The notes under the pieces: model-generated | Databases searched by the model: none | The model's input: only the letters and a program-made list of their open reading frames with translations | What the model was told of the DNA's origin: nothing | Position numbers and translations under genes: made by a program | From: an uncultured Oscillospiraceae bacterium | GTDB lineage: Bacteria > Bacillota > Clostridia > Oscillospirales > Ruminococcaceae | Assembly (NCBI GenBank): GCA_910587135.1 | Contig: CAJULF010000006.1 | Location: 1 to 64,000, forward strand | Reading direction: 5' to 3' | Length of the DNA stretch: 64,000 bases | In this document: positions 27,299 to 35,090 of the stretch, one piece after another | How positions within the stretch are numbered: position 1 is the first letter of the stretch | Layout of the letters: every line of letters starts with the position of its first letter

Positions 27299-28891
27299 AT
27301 GAGTAATGATAAAATGACTGAAAATATAGACGTTGAAAAGTCCAAAGAAGCCGATACTCCTGTGAACACGGAGAGCGCCGCCGAAAATAAGAGCGCAAAT
27401 CGTGAAAAGCCGCATAAAGGCAGAAAGTTCAACGCCCGCTCTTTTAAGCGGGGAACTATGTCGGTGGTGCTTACGGTGGTATTCATCGCCGCGGTTGTGG
27501 TCGTCAACGTTATTGTGGGATTGATATCCGAGCGTTTTGATACTACGGCTGACTTGACGGATTCGGGCATCTATTCGCTTGAGGAGAACACCGAAAAGTA
27601 TCTTGCGGAGCAGCTTACAAGCGACGTGAGCTTCACGGTGCTCACCCCCGAAACGGAGTTTGAATCCCGCAACACAGCCTATAAACAGGTAAACGAGCTG
27701 CTGAAAAAGATGGAGATGGCAAGTTCCCATATCTCGCTCAATTACCTTGATCTGAACCAGAATCCGAATTATACATCACAGTTCAAATCCGAAACTCTCT
27801 CGACGGATTATATCGTTGTGGAGAGCGCCGTGACAGGCAGGCACAGGATCATAAGCCCTATGGAATACTTCCTTTTTAACGAGGAATATCTATATTATTA
27901 CGGCAGACAGGTGGTCGAAGGCTCTAATATCGAGCAGGCGGCGGTGTCGGCTATGATGTACGTTTCAAACGAGGATCTGGTAAGAGTAGCGTTCACCGAG
28001 GGCTATGGGGAGCAGGACAGCTCCGCGCTTCAGACGCTGCTCACAAGAAACGGCTACGAGGTGGAGCAGCTCAATCTCACCACAACGGGTGAAATTGACG
28101 GCGACATAGATTTTGTGGTGATGTTCGCTCCCTCCATGGACGTGGATAACGAGCACCTTGCCAAGCTTGACAGGTTTCTTGACAACGGCGGCGCGTTCGG
28201 CAAAAATCTTCTTTATTTCGCGTCCGCGGAGCAGCCTCAGACTCCCAACATTGAGGAGTTCCTCAACGACTGGGGTATGTCGGTGGGATATTCCGTTGTC
28301 GGACAGAGCGATATGAACTATCTTATCAGCCAATACACAGCATATGCACATTTGCAGCAGATCTGCGACACTCCTTACGCGGGCAGCGCTTATGGCTCGC
28401 AGCTGTATTACTACGGCGCGAATATGCGCCCCATAATGCAGATATGGGGTGACGATTCCCGCGGCGGAGTGGAGCAGAAGGTGCTTATTCAGACCTACGA
28501 CAACGCGTTTTTGTTCCCGTTGGATATCGATGGGGAATTCAACGTCGATACCGCCGAAAGCGGAGTGTTCAGCGACGCGGTAGCCGCATACAGGGTACAC
28601 TCCACCACACAGGAGATAAGCACAGTTGCGGCGTTCGGCTCATATCAGATGGCTGACGCGGGCTTTATGTCCATGAGCAACGGCAGCAACGCCGATTTCT
28701 TTATCAACGTGTTTAACTATATTTCCGGCAAGGAGGACAGCATCACCATAAAATCCAAGTCCTTCAGCAACGTTACCTTTGACATGAACGTGCAGACCTC
28801 AACCGTTCTCGGTATTGTGCTTTGCATAGTCGTGCCGATAGTGGTCGTTGTGCTGGGTATCGTTATCTGGGTACGCAGGAGGCACAGATAA
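27299..28891 (+). CDS. GldG-like membrane-anchored ABC accessory protein
   Basis: A 530-residue protein with a charged, disordered N-terminus (about 1-52), one transmembrane helix (about 57-80), a large extracytoplasmic domain related to the GldG/DUF4350 ABC-type uncharacterised family (RFDTTADLTDSGIYSLEENT, as in GldG), and a second transmembrane helix near the C-terminus (about 500-525) ending in RRRHR. AAAGGA lies 9 nt before ATG 27299. It works with the upstream ATPase and permease and the downstream DUF4340 protein. Confidence 0.8.
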   Translation: MSNDKMTENIDVEKSKEADTPVNTESAAENKSANREKPHKGRKFNARSFKRGTMSVVLTVVFIAAVVVVNVIVGLISERFDTTADLTDSGIYSLEENTEKYLAEQLTSDVSFTVLTPETEFESRNTAYKQVNELLKKMEMASSHISLNYLDLNQNPNYTSQFKSETLSTDYIVVESAVTGRHRIISPMEYFLFNEEYLYYYGRQVVEGSNIEQAAVSAMMYVSNEDLVRVAFTEGYGEQDSSALQTLLTRNGYEVEQLNLTTTGEIDGDIDFVVMFAPSMDVDNEHLAKLDRFLDNGGAFGKNLLYFASAEQPQTPNIEEFLNDWGMSVGYSVVGQSDMNYLISQYTAYAHLQQICDTPYAGSAYGSQLYYYGANMRPIMQIWGDDSRGGVEQKVLIQTYDNAFLFPLDIDGEFNVDTAESGVFSDAVAAYRVHSTTQEISTVAAFGSYQMADAGFMSMSNGSNADFFINVFNYISGKEDSITIKSKSFSNVTFDMNVQTSTVLGIVLCIVVPIVVVVLGIVIWVRRRHR

Positions 28892-30442
28892 ATGAAGCTG
28901 TCAAAATCAACAAAAACGGTTATTATAGCGGCGGGAGTGCTGCTGGTACTGGGAGTGGTGCTGATGGTGCTGCTGCTCACCAAGCCGGCGGTTGAGGAGG
29001 AATCCGAAGATTCTTCCTCCGTTCCCGACACTTCCGTGACGGTGACCGATAAAGAGCCGGAGGACGTGCAGTCTCTTACCGTGAAAAACGAAAAGGGAGA
29101 GTTTACGCTTGACCGCGCTGAGCGCGTAGTTACTTCCACCGATGAGGAAGGGAACATATCTTCCGAAACGCAGGTATACTGGACAAGCGGGGAGCTTCTC
29201 GGGGTCGCGCCCAACGATACGTCGATAAGGGCGTTTGTAAACAATATGGCGGGACTTTCCACAAGGGAGCTTGTGGAAGAAAACGCGGAGGATTTGGAAA
29301 AATACGGTCTGGAGAACCCCTCGGCGCAGGTCGAGGTGGAGTTTACGGACGGAAGCTCCGCTTCGCTCTGCTTCGGGATACAGAATCCCGCGGCGACAAA
29401 TTTCGCATACTTCCGCCTTGCGGACAGCCGCGACGTTCATCAGGTGAGCTATTATTCGGTGGGCAGCGCGTATAATGATATCAGAGATTTTGCGTCGCTT
29501 ACCATGACGGAGGGCTATTCCCAGAACGACCCCAAGGAGCTGGACTACCTCATTATAGAGCGCAAGGACTTTGAAGAGCCGGTGGAGATACGCTTCATGT
29601 TTGATGTTGCCGAGGCGGCAGAGGACGAGGACGCAATAATCACCACCTTCAATTCACACCGCTTCATATCGCCCATAAACACCGAGGTGGATTCGGTAAA
29701 GGGGCAGACCCTGTGCTACGGCGTATACGGGCTGTCCATGGCTTCCTGCCTCTCGCTTGAGCAGACAGAGGAGAATATGGCTGAAGCGGGGCTGGACGAT
29801 CCCTATTGTAAGGTGACCTTCAAATACGGCGGAAAACGCCGTGTGCTGCGGCTTGGCAACGAGATAGTCCAAGTCACCGAATCCGAAACCGAGGGAAATC
29901 CCGCGCTTACAACGGTTATCGGCTATTATGCCATGATAGAGGGTGTGGAGGGTATATACGCGATAGACAAGGACAGCGCGCCGTGGTATACCTTTACGCT
30001 TGACAACGTAATGAGCCGCCGTCCGATATCCCCCTACATCTACACGGTGGACACGCTTGAAATAACCACGGAGCAGGGCAGTTATCTCTTTAAGATAGAA
30101 GGCGACGCTGACAGCAACACGATTACCTGCAACGGTGAGGAGGTAAAGGCGGACGGATTCAGAAAGCTGTATCAGTATCTCATTACTTCTATCGGCGAGG
30201 AGCTTTATTTTGAGGAGCAGAGCGATCCGTTCATCACACTTAAATTCACCTATCGGGAGGGGTACGAGGACACCTACGGCACGACTCAGGATGTGATAGA
30301 GTTCTATCGCTCCGATGACCGCAATAGCATTATTGCCGTAAACGGCACGGTGCTTTTCAAGGTTCGCGAGGTCTATACCGACCGCCTGCTTTCAAATCTT
30401 CAGGCTGTTATTGATGGCGGCGAGGTGGAACTTAATTTCTGA
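28892..30442 (+). CDS. DUF4340-family membrane-anchored protein
   Basis: A 516-residue protein with an N-terminal transmembrane helix (about residues 7-30), an acidic Ser-rich spacer, and repeated DUF4340 modules (patterns such as LEKYGLENPSAQVEVEFTDG and the related AGLDDPYCKVTFKYGG). DUF4340 proteins regularly follow GldG-like genes and are thought to be part of the same exporter. The start directly follows the previous stop, with AGGAGG 8 nt upstream. It is the last gene of the four-gene set. Confidence 0.8.
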   Translation: MKLSKSTKTVIIAAGVLLVLGVVLMVLLLTKPAVEEESEDSSSVPDTSVTVTDKEPEDVQSLTVKNEKGEFTLDRAERVVTSTDEEGNISSETQVYWTSGELLGVAPNDTSIRAFVNNMAGLSTRELVEENAEDLEKYGLENPSAQVEVEFTDGSSASLCFGIQNPAATNFAYFRLADSRDVHQVSYYSVGSAYNDIRDFASLTMTEGYSQNDPKELDYLIIERKDFEEPVEIRFMFDVAEAAEDEDAIITTFNSHRFISPINTEVDSVKGQTLCYGVYGLSMASCLSLEQTEENMAEAGLDDPYCKVTFKYGGKRRVLRLGNEIVQVTESETEGNPALTTVIGYYAMIEGVEGIYAIDKDSAPWYTFTLDNVMSRRPISPYIYTVDTLEITTEQGSYLFKIEGDADSNTITCNGEEVKADGFRKLYQYLITSIGEELYFEEQSDPFITLKFTYREGYEDTYGTTQDVIEFYRSDDRNSIIAVNGTVLFKVREVYTDRLLSNLQAVIDGGEVELNF

Positions 30443-30504
30443 TCTCCCGCGGCGGGCAAAAAATCCCCCCATAACGGGGAGCAGATATAAACGGAGGTAT
30501 TATA

Positions 30505-30777
30505 ATGTCAGAGAGCAATTTCTTCTATTACAGGGGCTATCCGCTTATTCGCAGCGGCGATACCATATTTTACGGCAGCGGCGGTGATGAATACGCGGCA
30601 AGACTTACCATAAAAGACACCCGCAAAATAAATGACCTCGACGTGCCAAATAAGATAATGGTGCAGCTTATCCCTAAAAATCCGCTTAATATGGGCAAAG
30701 CAAGAAAAGGTGAGTTTATCGGATTGTATGAGGCGCTGGACACAGCGCATGTGTGGATAACCGAAGCAATATTCTGA
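30505..30777 (+). CDS. Small protein of unknown function
   Basis: A 90-residue protein I do not recognise with confidence. It has no signal peptide or membrane segment and looks like a compact beta-rich fold (YRGYPLIRSGDTIFYG, MVQLIPKNP). It has a good ribosome site (GGAGG 7 nt before ATG 30505) and is followed by a strong 12-bp hairpin, so it is a real gene. It may be transcribed from the ABC operon, whose stop is 62 nt upstream. Confidence 0.75.
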   Translation: MSESNFFYYRGYPLIRSGDTIFYGSGGDEYAARLTIKDTRKINDLDVPNKIMVQLIPKNPLNMGKARKGEFIGLYEALDTAHVWITEAIF

Positions 30778-30785
30778 ATATTGAA

Positions 30786-30814
30786 GCCCCCGAACCGCAA
30801 AACGGTTCGGGGGC
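30786..30814 (+). terminator. Strong hairpin after the small gene
   Basis: A perfect 12-bp stem (30786-30797 with 30803-30814, loop CAAAA), 9 nt after the stop. It lacks a T run because a palindromic element begins at once on its right side. Confidence 0.65.
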
Positions 30815-30815
30815 C

Positions 30816-31009
30816 CAGTCTGTATAAAAAGCCTATTTGCCGCGCACTGTCGGCGCATGAAATTTCAAAAAGTCGTGCGTTTGCAAACGCAAACGCGAGC
30901 GGTTTCCGCTAAGCATGCGTAGTGCAGCAAAGCTGCACGGAGTATGCTTAGTGGAAATTTTGAAATTTTTTAAATAACCCGCTCTAAGTCAACCTTTATA
31001 TACAGTCTG
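30816..31009 (+). repeat. Palindromic intergenic element, copy A4
   Basis: Terminal inverted repeat CAGTCTGTATAAAAAG with, on the other strand, CAGACTGTATATAAAG. P1 GAAATTTCAAAA / TTTTGAAATTTT; P2 GCGTTTGC / GCAAACGC (30877-30884 with 30889-30896); P3 TTTCCGCTAAGCAT / ATGCTTAGTGGAAA capped by GTGCAGC / GCTGCAC. The right flank is CCCGCTCTAAGTCAACC. One of the most complete copies. Confidence 0.8.
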
Positions 31010-31204
31010 TGTCGGAATTTGCGAAGCAAATCCCGACCGTTTCCCGCAATCGCGCGGAGGTGGTTTTGCGCAATATGCGCGTGGCTGCTTGTTGAGTTTT
31101 GCAGCTGTTTGCGCAAAACCCCGCGCTGCTAACGGCGCGGGGTTGTGGGAATTTTTAAATTTTTTCAGATAATCAGCCTTAGGTCAACCTTTAAACACAA
31201 ACTG
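31010..31204 (+). repeat. Palindromic intergenic element, copy A5 (left-truncated, abutting A4)
   Basis: Starts directly at P2 (GTCGGAATTTGC / GCAAATCCCGAC) without the left P1 arm, so it looks fused to copy A4. P3 TTTCCCGCAATC is paired across a nested GTTTTGCGC / GCGCAAAAC module (31063-31119). The right side TTTTTAAATTTTTTCAGATAATCAGCCTTAGGTCAACC matches the family (written in parts: TTTTTAAATTTTTT, then CAGCCTTAGGTCAACC). Confidence 0.7.
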
Positions 31205-31217
31205 ATTTCGGACGTGT

Positions 31218-32732
31218 TTATTTTTTCTTTTTTGAGAATATCGGCTCGTTTCTGCGGCCTTTTTCACGTTCGCGCTGCGCCTTAAGACGCTGCTCACGCT
31301 CGGCGGAAAGCTGCTCGAGCTTGTTTTTGCTTCGCTCCGCCATATCCAGAAGCATAAGCTTGTTGTTAAACGAGGGCTTATCCAACACTATCTCAAACAG
31401 CACATTGATAAGCTCATCCGCTTCACGCTCACTGTTCACCAGTCGACGCTCTGTCAGGTCGCGCTTGGTTACCGCAAGCTGCCTTATGTCGTAGCACTCG
31501 CCTGTGTCCAGTATTTCGTTCAGCGCTGTCAGCGCGCCGCGCAGCCGCTTTACGTCAGCGGTTTCGGCATCCTCCTTTTTTGCGCGGTTGTCTGCAATCT
31601 CACACTGCAAAAGCCGCTTGAGATCCTCCGCGCCAAGCTCCCTTATAAGAGCTTTAAGCTCCTTGCGGTCGTCGGGAATATCCACATCATGATGGAATAC
31701 AAGCCAGCTTATTTCCTCCGAAAGATCTCTGTCAAATTCCAGCCGCCGCATGATACCCTCCGCCAGCAGCCGCCCGCGCTCGGCGTGCCCTCTGAAATGT
31801 CCGTTGCCCCTGCTGTCAAGCGAGAAGCAGTCCGGCTTTCCCAGATCGTGAAACAGCATTGCGAAGCGAATTGCGGGTTCGGGCAGGGCAAACCCCACGG
31901 AACGCGCAATATGCCCCCACACGTCGAAATCATGATATTCCGAGTGCTGCTCGAAGCCCATGCAGGGTTCTATTTCCGGCAGTACATACTTTAAAATATT
32001 TCCATACTTCTCAAGCACTCTCGCCGCAAATTTTCCCATAATGATACGCGAAAGCTCCTCGAATATTCGACCCGATTCCGCGTACTCAAAGCAGCTGACG
32101 TTCTGCTGCATTGCCGATTGCGTTGCTTCGTCTATCTCATACTCGTCCTCCGCGCAGTAGCGAATGGCCTGAAGCAGTCTCCACGGCGCTATGGTGAAGC
32201 TGCGCGACATATCGTAATAGCTTTCCGCGTCGGATTCTCCTCCGCGGCTTTTGCGTTCGTCGCGGCTTTTCCTTTCGTCTTTTGCACTCGGAGTTACGGT
32301 TTCGCCGATAGCAACCACACGCTTGATATCGCCCGTAAGGCAGCTTTTTCCTCCATAGGGATCGATAAGCCCTGTCCGCGGCGAATAAGCCATTGCATTC
32401 ATGGTGAATCCGCGGCGGAACAAATCGGTTTCAAGGTCTTTCGCATACATGACCCTGTTTCCGACGACCTCTCGGCGGTACGGCGATACTTGTATTATCA
32501 TTCCCACCACGGTGACCAGTATCTCTCCGCGCTGCATTCCCTCGTCAGAGATACGATAGTCCCTGAACGCGAACAGAATGTCGTTTATCTCCGCGTTTGT
32601 CACTATATCAAAATCCTGCGGGCTGTTCCCGAGCACAAGCTCCCTGACGCACGCGCCCACTATATACGCGTCAAAACCCGCGTTTTCAAGCTGCTCTATT
32701 GCTTCGTTCACGGGCTGTGGTAAAATAATCAT
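31218..32732 (-). CDS. cca: CCA tRNA nucleotidyltransferase (class II, with HD domain)
   Basis: A 504-residue class II nucleotidyltransferase that adds or repairs the CCA end of tRNA; poly(A) polymerases are close relatives. The head domain shows GACVREL and DFDIVT, then the RRGFTMNAMAYSP motif near 105-118. An HD phosphohydrolase domain follows (LFHDLGKPD, later FHHD). A short insertion after the head carries a duplicated DERKSR (near residues 152-165), and the C-terminus is a Lys/Arg-rich tail. The start overlaps the rlmA-like stop (ATGA), so the two are coupled. Confidence 0.85.
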   Translation of the reverse strand: MIILPQPVNEAIEQLENAGFDAYIVGACVRELVLGNSPQDFDIVTNAEINDILFAFRDYRISDEGMQRGEILVTVVGMIIQVSPYRREVVGNRVMYAKDLETDLFRRGFTMNAMAYSPRTGLIDPYGGKSCLTGDIKRVVAIGETVTPSAKDERKSRDERKSRGGESDAESYYDMSRSFTIAPWRLLQAIRYCAEDEYEIDEATQSAMQQNVSCFEYAESGRIFEELSRIIMGKFAARVLEKYGNILKYVLPEIEPCMGFEQHSEYHDFDVWGHIARSVGFALPEPAIRFAMLFHDLGKPDCFSLDSRGNGHFRGHAERGRLLAEGIMRRLEFDRDLSEEISWLVFHHDVDIPDDRKELKALIRELGAEDLKRLLQCEIADNRAKKEDAETADVKRLRGALTALNEILDTGECYDIRQLAVTKRDLTERRLVNSEREADELINVLFEIVLDKPSFNNKLMLLDMAERSKNKLEQLSAEREQRLKAQREREKGRRNEPIFSKKKK

Positions 32733-33604
32733 ACAATCACTTCCTTACGATATTTTAATATCTCAAATGCCGTTTCCACGGTGAATTTATCATGCTCTTC
32801 AAAATAAGAATACAGCCTTTCGCTGTCCTTGGGGGAGGTCTTGTAGTAATACGGGGTCATCATAAACAGCGCGTTCAGCGTGGATTGATCGGTGATCTCC
32901 GACTCCCCGCGGATCTCATCTTTCCCCAGAAAGGTAAACCCATTGACAGTATAGGGCTTCACCTCGTTGTAATAAGGCTTTTCGTACAGCAGTTTTTTCA
33001 GGGCGAATAAATGTTCCCTCGCAGGAATAACCATAATAAGGCAGCCCCGGGGATTAAGTATCCTCAGCAGCTCATCACCGCAAAGCGGGGCGAAAATAAC
33101 CGTAGCCAAATCAACCGAACCGCTTTTGAGTGGAAGTCTGAAAATGCTTGCCGCCGCAGGGTAGACAGCTTTTCCCGTAAATCTTGGCTTTGCGGCGGAG
33201 AGCGCGTTCTTGCTGATGTCCACCGCGTAAATTTCGGGGGAGGATTTTTCCGTCAGCGCTTCATATATTCCCGCCGTATAGTAGCCCTCGCCGCAGCCGC
33301 AGTCTGCCACGGTCGGGTTTGCCATGCCGTCGGTCAGTTCAGCGGCGGCAGCGCATACACCGTCGAGCAGGGGCTTGTATGCTCCCGTGTTCAGAAACTC
33401 CCGCCGAGCAGCCGCCATTTCCTTGCTGTCACCCGGGTCTTTGACGTTTTTGTGTTGAGCCAATAGAAGATTTACATATCCCCGCGCCGACACGTCAAAG
33501 CTATGATTCCGAGGGCATTTCAGCGCACCGCCGACTCGCCTGAGCAGCGCTGAGTTTTCATTGCGCCCCTGCTCTGTGCATACGGGGCATATAAATTGAT
33601 CCAT
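32729..33604 (-). CDS. rlmA: RlmA-family 23S rRNA (guanine-N1) methyltransferase
   Basis: A 291-residue class I methyltransferase of the RlmA group, which methylates G745 or G748 of 23S rRNA. An N-terminal zinc site is visible (C6, C9, C30, H34), and the SAM-binding motif is VADCGCGEGYYTAG near residue 99. AGGAG precedes ATG 33604. It overlaps cca by 4 nt. In some Gram-positives the G748 enzyme (TlrB) lowers tylosin susceptibility; which base is modified here cannot be read from sequence. Confidence 0.8.
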   Translation of the reverse strand: MDQFICPVCTEQGRNENSALLRRVGGALKCPRNHSFDVSARGYVNLLLAQHKNVKDPGDSKEMAAARREFLNTGAYKPLLDGVCAAAAELTDGMANPTVADCGCGEGYYTAGIYEALTEKSSPEIYAVDISKNALSAAKPRFTGKAVYPAAASIFRLPLKSGSVDLATVIFAPLCGDELLRILNPRGCLIMVIPAREHLFALKKLLYEKPYYNEVKPYTVNGFTFLGKDEIRGESEITDQSTLNALFMMTPYYYKTSPKDSERLYSYFEEHDKFTVETAFEILKYRKEVIV

Positions 33605-33627
33605 TTTTTCTCCTAAATTGGGTTGAT

Positions 33628-34380
33628 TCAGTTAATCTCATAAAGCATATATTCGGCAAACTCCCTTAAAACCTCCGCGGAGATGTCCAGTGGAAAAGCC
33701 GAATCATTCCGATAGCTTTCGGCGGCGGCATTCACCAAAGGCGCGTATTTTTTCGGGAGATTTTCCGCCGCCCACTCCGCGCCGCCCGCCTTTGACAGTA
33801 CCTTGTTTTCGCGGACAAATGCTGCGGCGCGACACAGATTAAGTATAAAATAAATCGGTTCGTCGGCGATGTCTGACACGGAGTTACCCACATCATACAT
33901 TATGCTGTCCAGAAAATACTCCCGCTTTACTTCGCCGAAAACCTCATTTACCGGCTTTCCATACAAAGTCTGCCCTACCGCCTTGATTACCGTAAAATGC
34001 GCCGCAAGATCCTTGTCCGTTCCGTGCATACTTCGACAAAATTCTTCGGGATTTTCAAGAAACCGCTCTCTGTGCGCTGCGGAATAATGCAGCTCAAACG
34101 GAGTCGGATAAACAAATTCCCGACAACATTCCTCGTAAACCACGCTCATCTCGATGCCCTTTGCGGGGCATTCCGAATGGTTTTCCAACGCTGTAAGCGC
34201 CGTGATATATTCGACTTTTTCCTTTGCCGAAACAGGCGAATTTATAATCGCAATAAAATCAATATCGCTTTTATGGGGATTAAAGCAGCCGAACGCCGCC
34301 GATCCGTGTAGATATATCCCCGTGAGCTTCATGCCGAAAACATTTCGCGTAAGCCCGACTATATCGTCTAAAATAAACAT
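33628..34380 (-). CDS. Aminoglycoside-adenylyltransferase-like nucleotidyltransferase
   Basis: A 250-residue protein with the nucleotidyltransferase motif GSAAFGCFNPHKSDIDFIAI near residue 26 and an alpha-helical C-terminal domain of the AadA/DUF4111 type (ending FAEYMLYEIN). Family members include ANT(3'')/ANT(9) streptomycin and spectinomycin adenylyltransferases, but many chromosomal relatives have no shown resistance role. It is 23 nt upstream of the rlmA-like gene on the same strand. No clear ribosome site precedes ATG 34380; the start is the first available. Confidence 0.7.
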   Translation of the reverse strand: MFILDDIVGLTRNVFGMKLTGIYLHGSAAFGCFNPHKSDIDFIAIINSPVSAKEKVEYITALTALENHSECPAKGIEMSVVYEECCREFVYPTPFELHYSAAHRERFLENPEEFCRSMHGTDKDLAAHFTVIKAVGQTLYGKPVNEVFGEVKREYFLDSIMYDVGNSVSDIADEPIYFILNLCRAAAFVRENKVLSKAGGAEWAAENLPKKYAPLVNAAAESYRNDSAFPLDISAEVLREFAEYMLYEIN

Positions 34381-34396
34381 ATTTTACTTATTTTAA

Positions 34397-34463
34397 AAAT
34401 TTTTCGCGACCCGACCGCAAAAACTCCGCAAGCTCCGTTTTCACGGTCTCCCGCGAAAAATTT
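34397..34463 (-). repeat. Palindromic element, reverse orientation, copy B7
   Basis: Outer helix AAATTTTTCGCG (34397-34408) with CGCGAAAAATTT (34452-34463). Its reverse complement matches the element upstream of gltX. Its right part is included in the 83-bp tandem repeat that follows. Confidence 0.55.
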
Positions 34464-34665
34464 GCCGCATGGGCGGGCAGCGGTTCACGGCTTTCAGCGA
34501 CAAAAACTCCGCAAGCTCCGTTTTCACGGTCTCCCGCGAAAAATTTGCCGCATGGGCGGGCAGCGGTTCACGGCTTTCAGCGACAAAAACTCCGCAAGCT
34601 CCGTCTTCACGGTCTCCCGTGAAAAATTAGCTGCGTTGACGTACAGAGATCCTCTGCATTCAGCG
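34418..34665. repeat. 83-bp tandem repeat, two identical units plus one diverged
   Basis: Units 34418-34500 and 34501-34583 are identical; the third (34584-34665) matches over its first half and has diverged in the rest while keeping the length. Each unit begins CAAAAACTCCGCAAGCTCCG and carries the right half of the B7 palindrome. The recent duplication lies between the nucleotidyltransferase gene and the EF-G-like promoter and contains no gene. Confidence 0.9.
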
Positions 34666-34823
34666 CTTTTGATTTTTTGCTTGCCGAGCAGCATTTGTTT
34701 ATTCTATTATATACCATTTTACTTACATATTCAAGCCCCTAAACGAAAATGATATTTGTGCAAAATTCATAAAAACGATTACAACATTTGTACATCTTTC
34801 GGAAAAAAACATGAAAAAAGTGC

Positions 34824-34852
34824 TTGCATTTTGAGCAAATTTACTATATAAT
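34824..34852 (+). promoter_or_regulatory. Promoter of the EF-G-like gene
   Basis: TTGCAT (34824-34829), 17-bp spacer, TATAAT (34847-34852). The predicted leader is about 230 nt. Confidence 0.7.
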
Positions 34853-34859
34853 AAAATTA

Positions 34860-35085
34860 TGATGTTTTGGAAATTGGTGATTTTTAAGGAATCGCAGATC
34901 AAAGCGAGGCGTAACGCGATCGGCATCGTGAGTTCTCTCGCATGAACGGGGCGATTGTGTTTTTATCTGCGTTTCCTTAAACATCAGATAGATGTCGCAG
35001 ATTGCCCGAACGTCAAATTTAACAAGTTTAACGGCTTTTTCCGCATTTACGCGGAAATATTTAGCAGCTTAACTTACGGAGGTAA
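34860..35085 (+). promoter_or_regulatory. Long structured leader of the EF-G-like gene
   Basis: A 14-nt pairing AAGGAATCGCAGAT (34886-34899) with ATCTGCGTTTCCTT (34965-34978) encloses smaller hairpins (GCGAG/CTCGC). A second copy of GTCGCAGAT follows near 34994 and could compete for pairing. No known RNA class recognised. Confidence 0.45.
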
Positions 35086-35090
35086 AGCAA

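Noticed and set aside
33628..34380. Confident call of an acquired streptomycin-resistance gene
   Set aside because: Only the general nucleotidyltransferase motif and helical C-domain can be seen; base composition matches its neighbours and there is no mobile-element context that would mark a resistance cassette.
34418..34665. Possible CRISPR array
   Set aside because: The units are contiguous 83-bp tandem copies without unique spacers, and no cas gene is present.
34942..34980. 12-codon leader peptide before the EF-G-like gene
   Set aside because: No ribosome site and it overlaps the 3' arm of a strong pairing, so translation is not supported.
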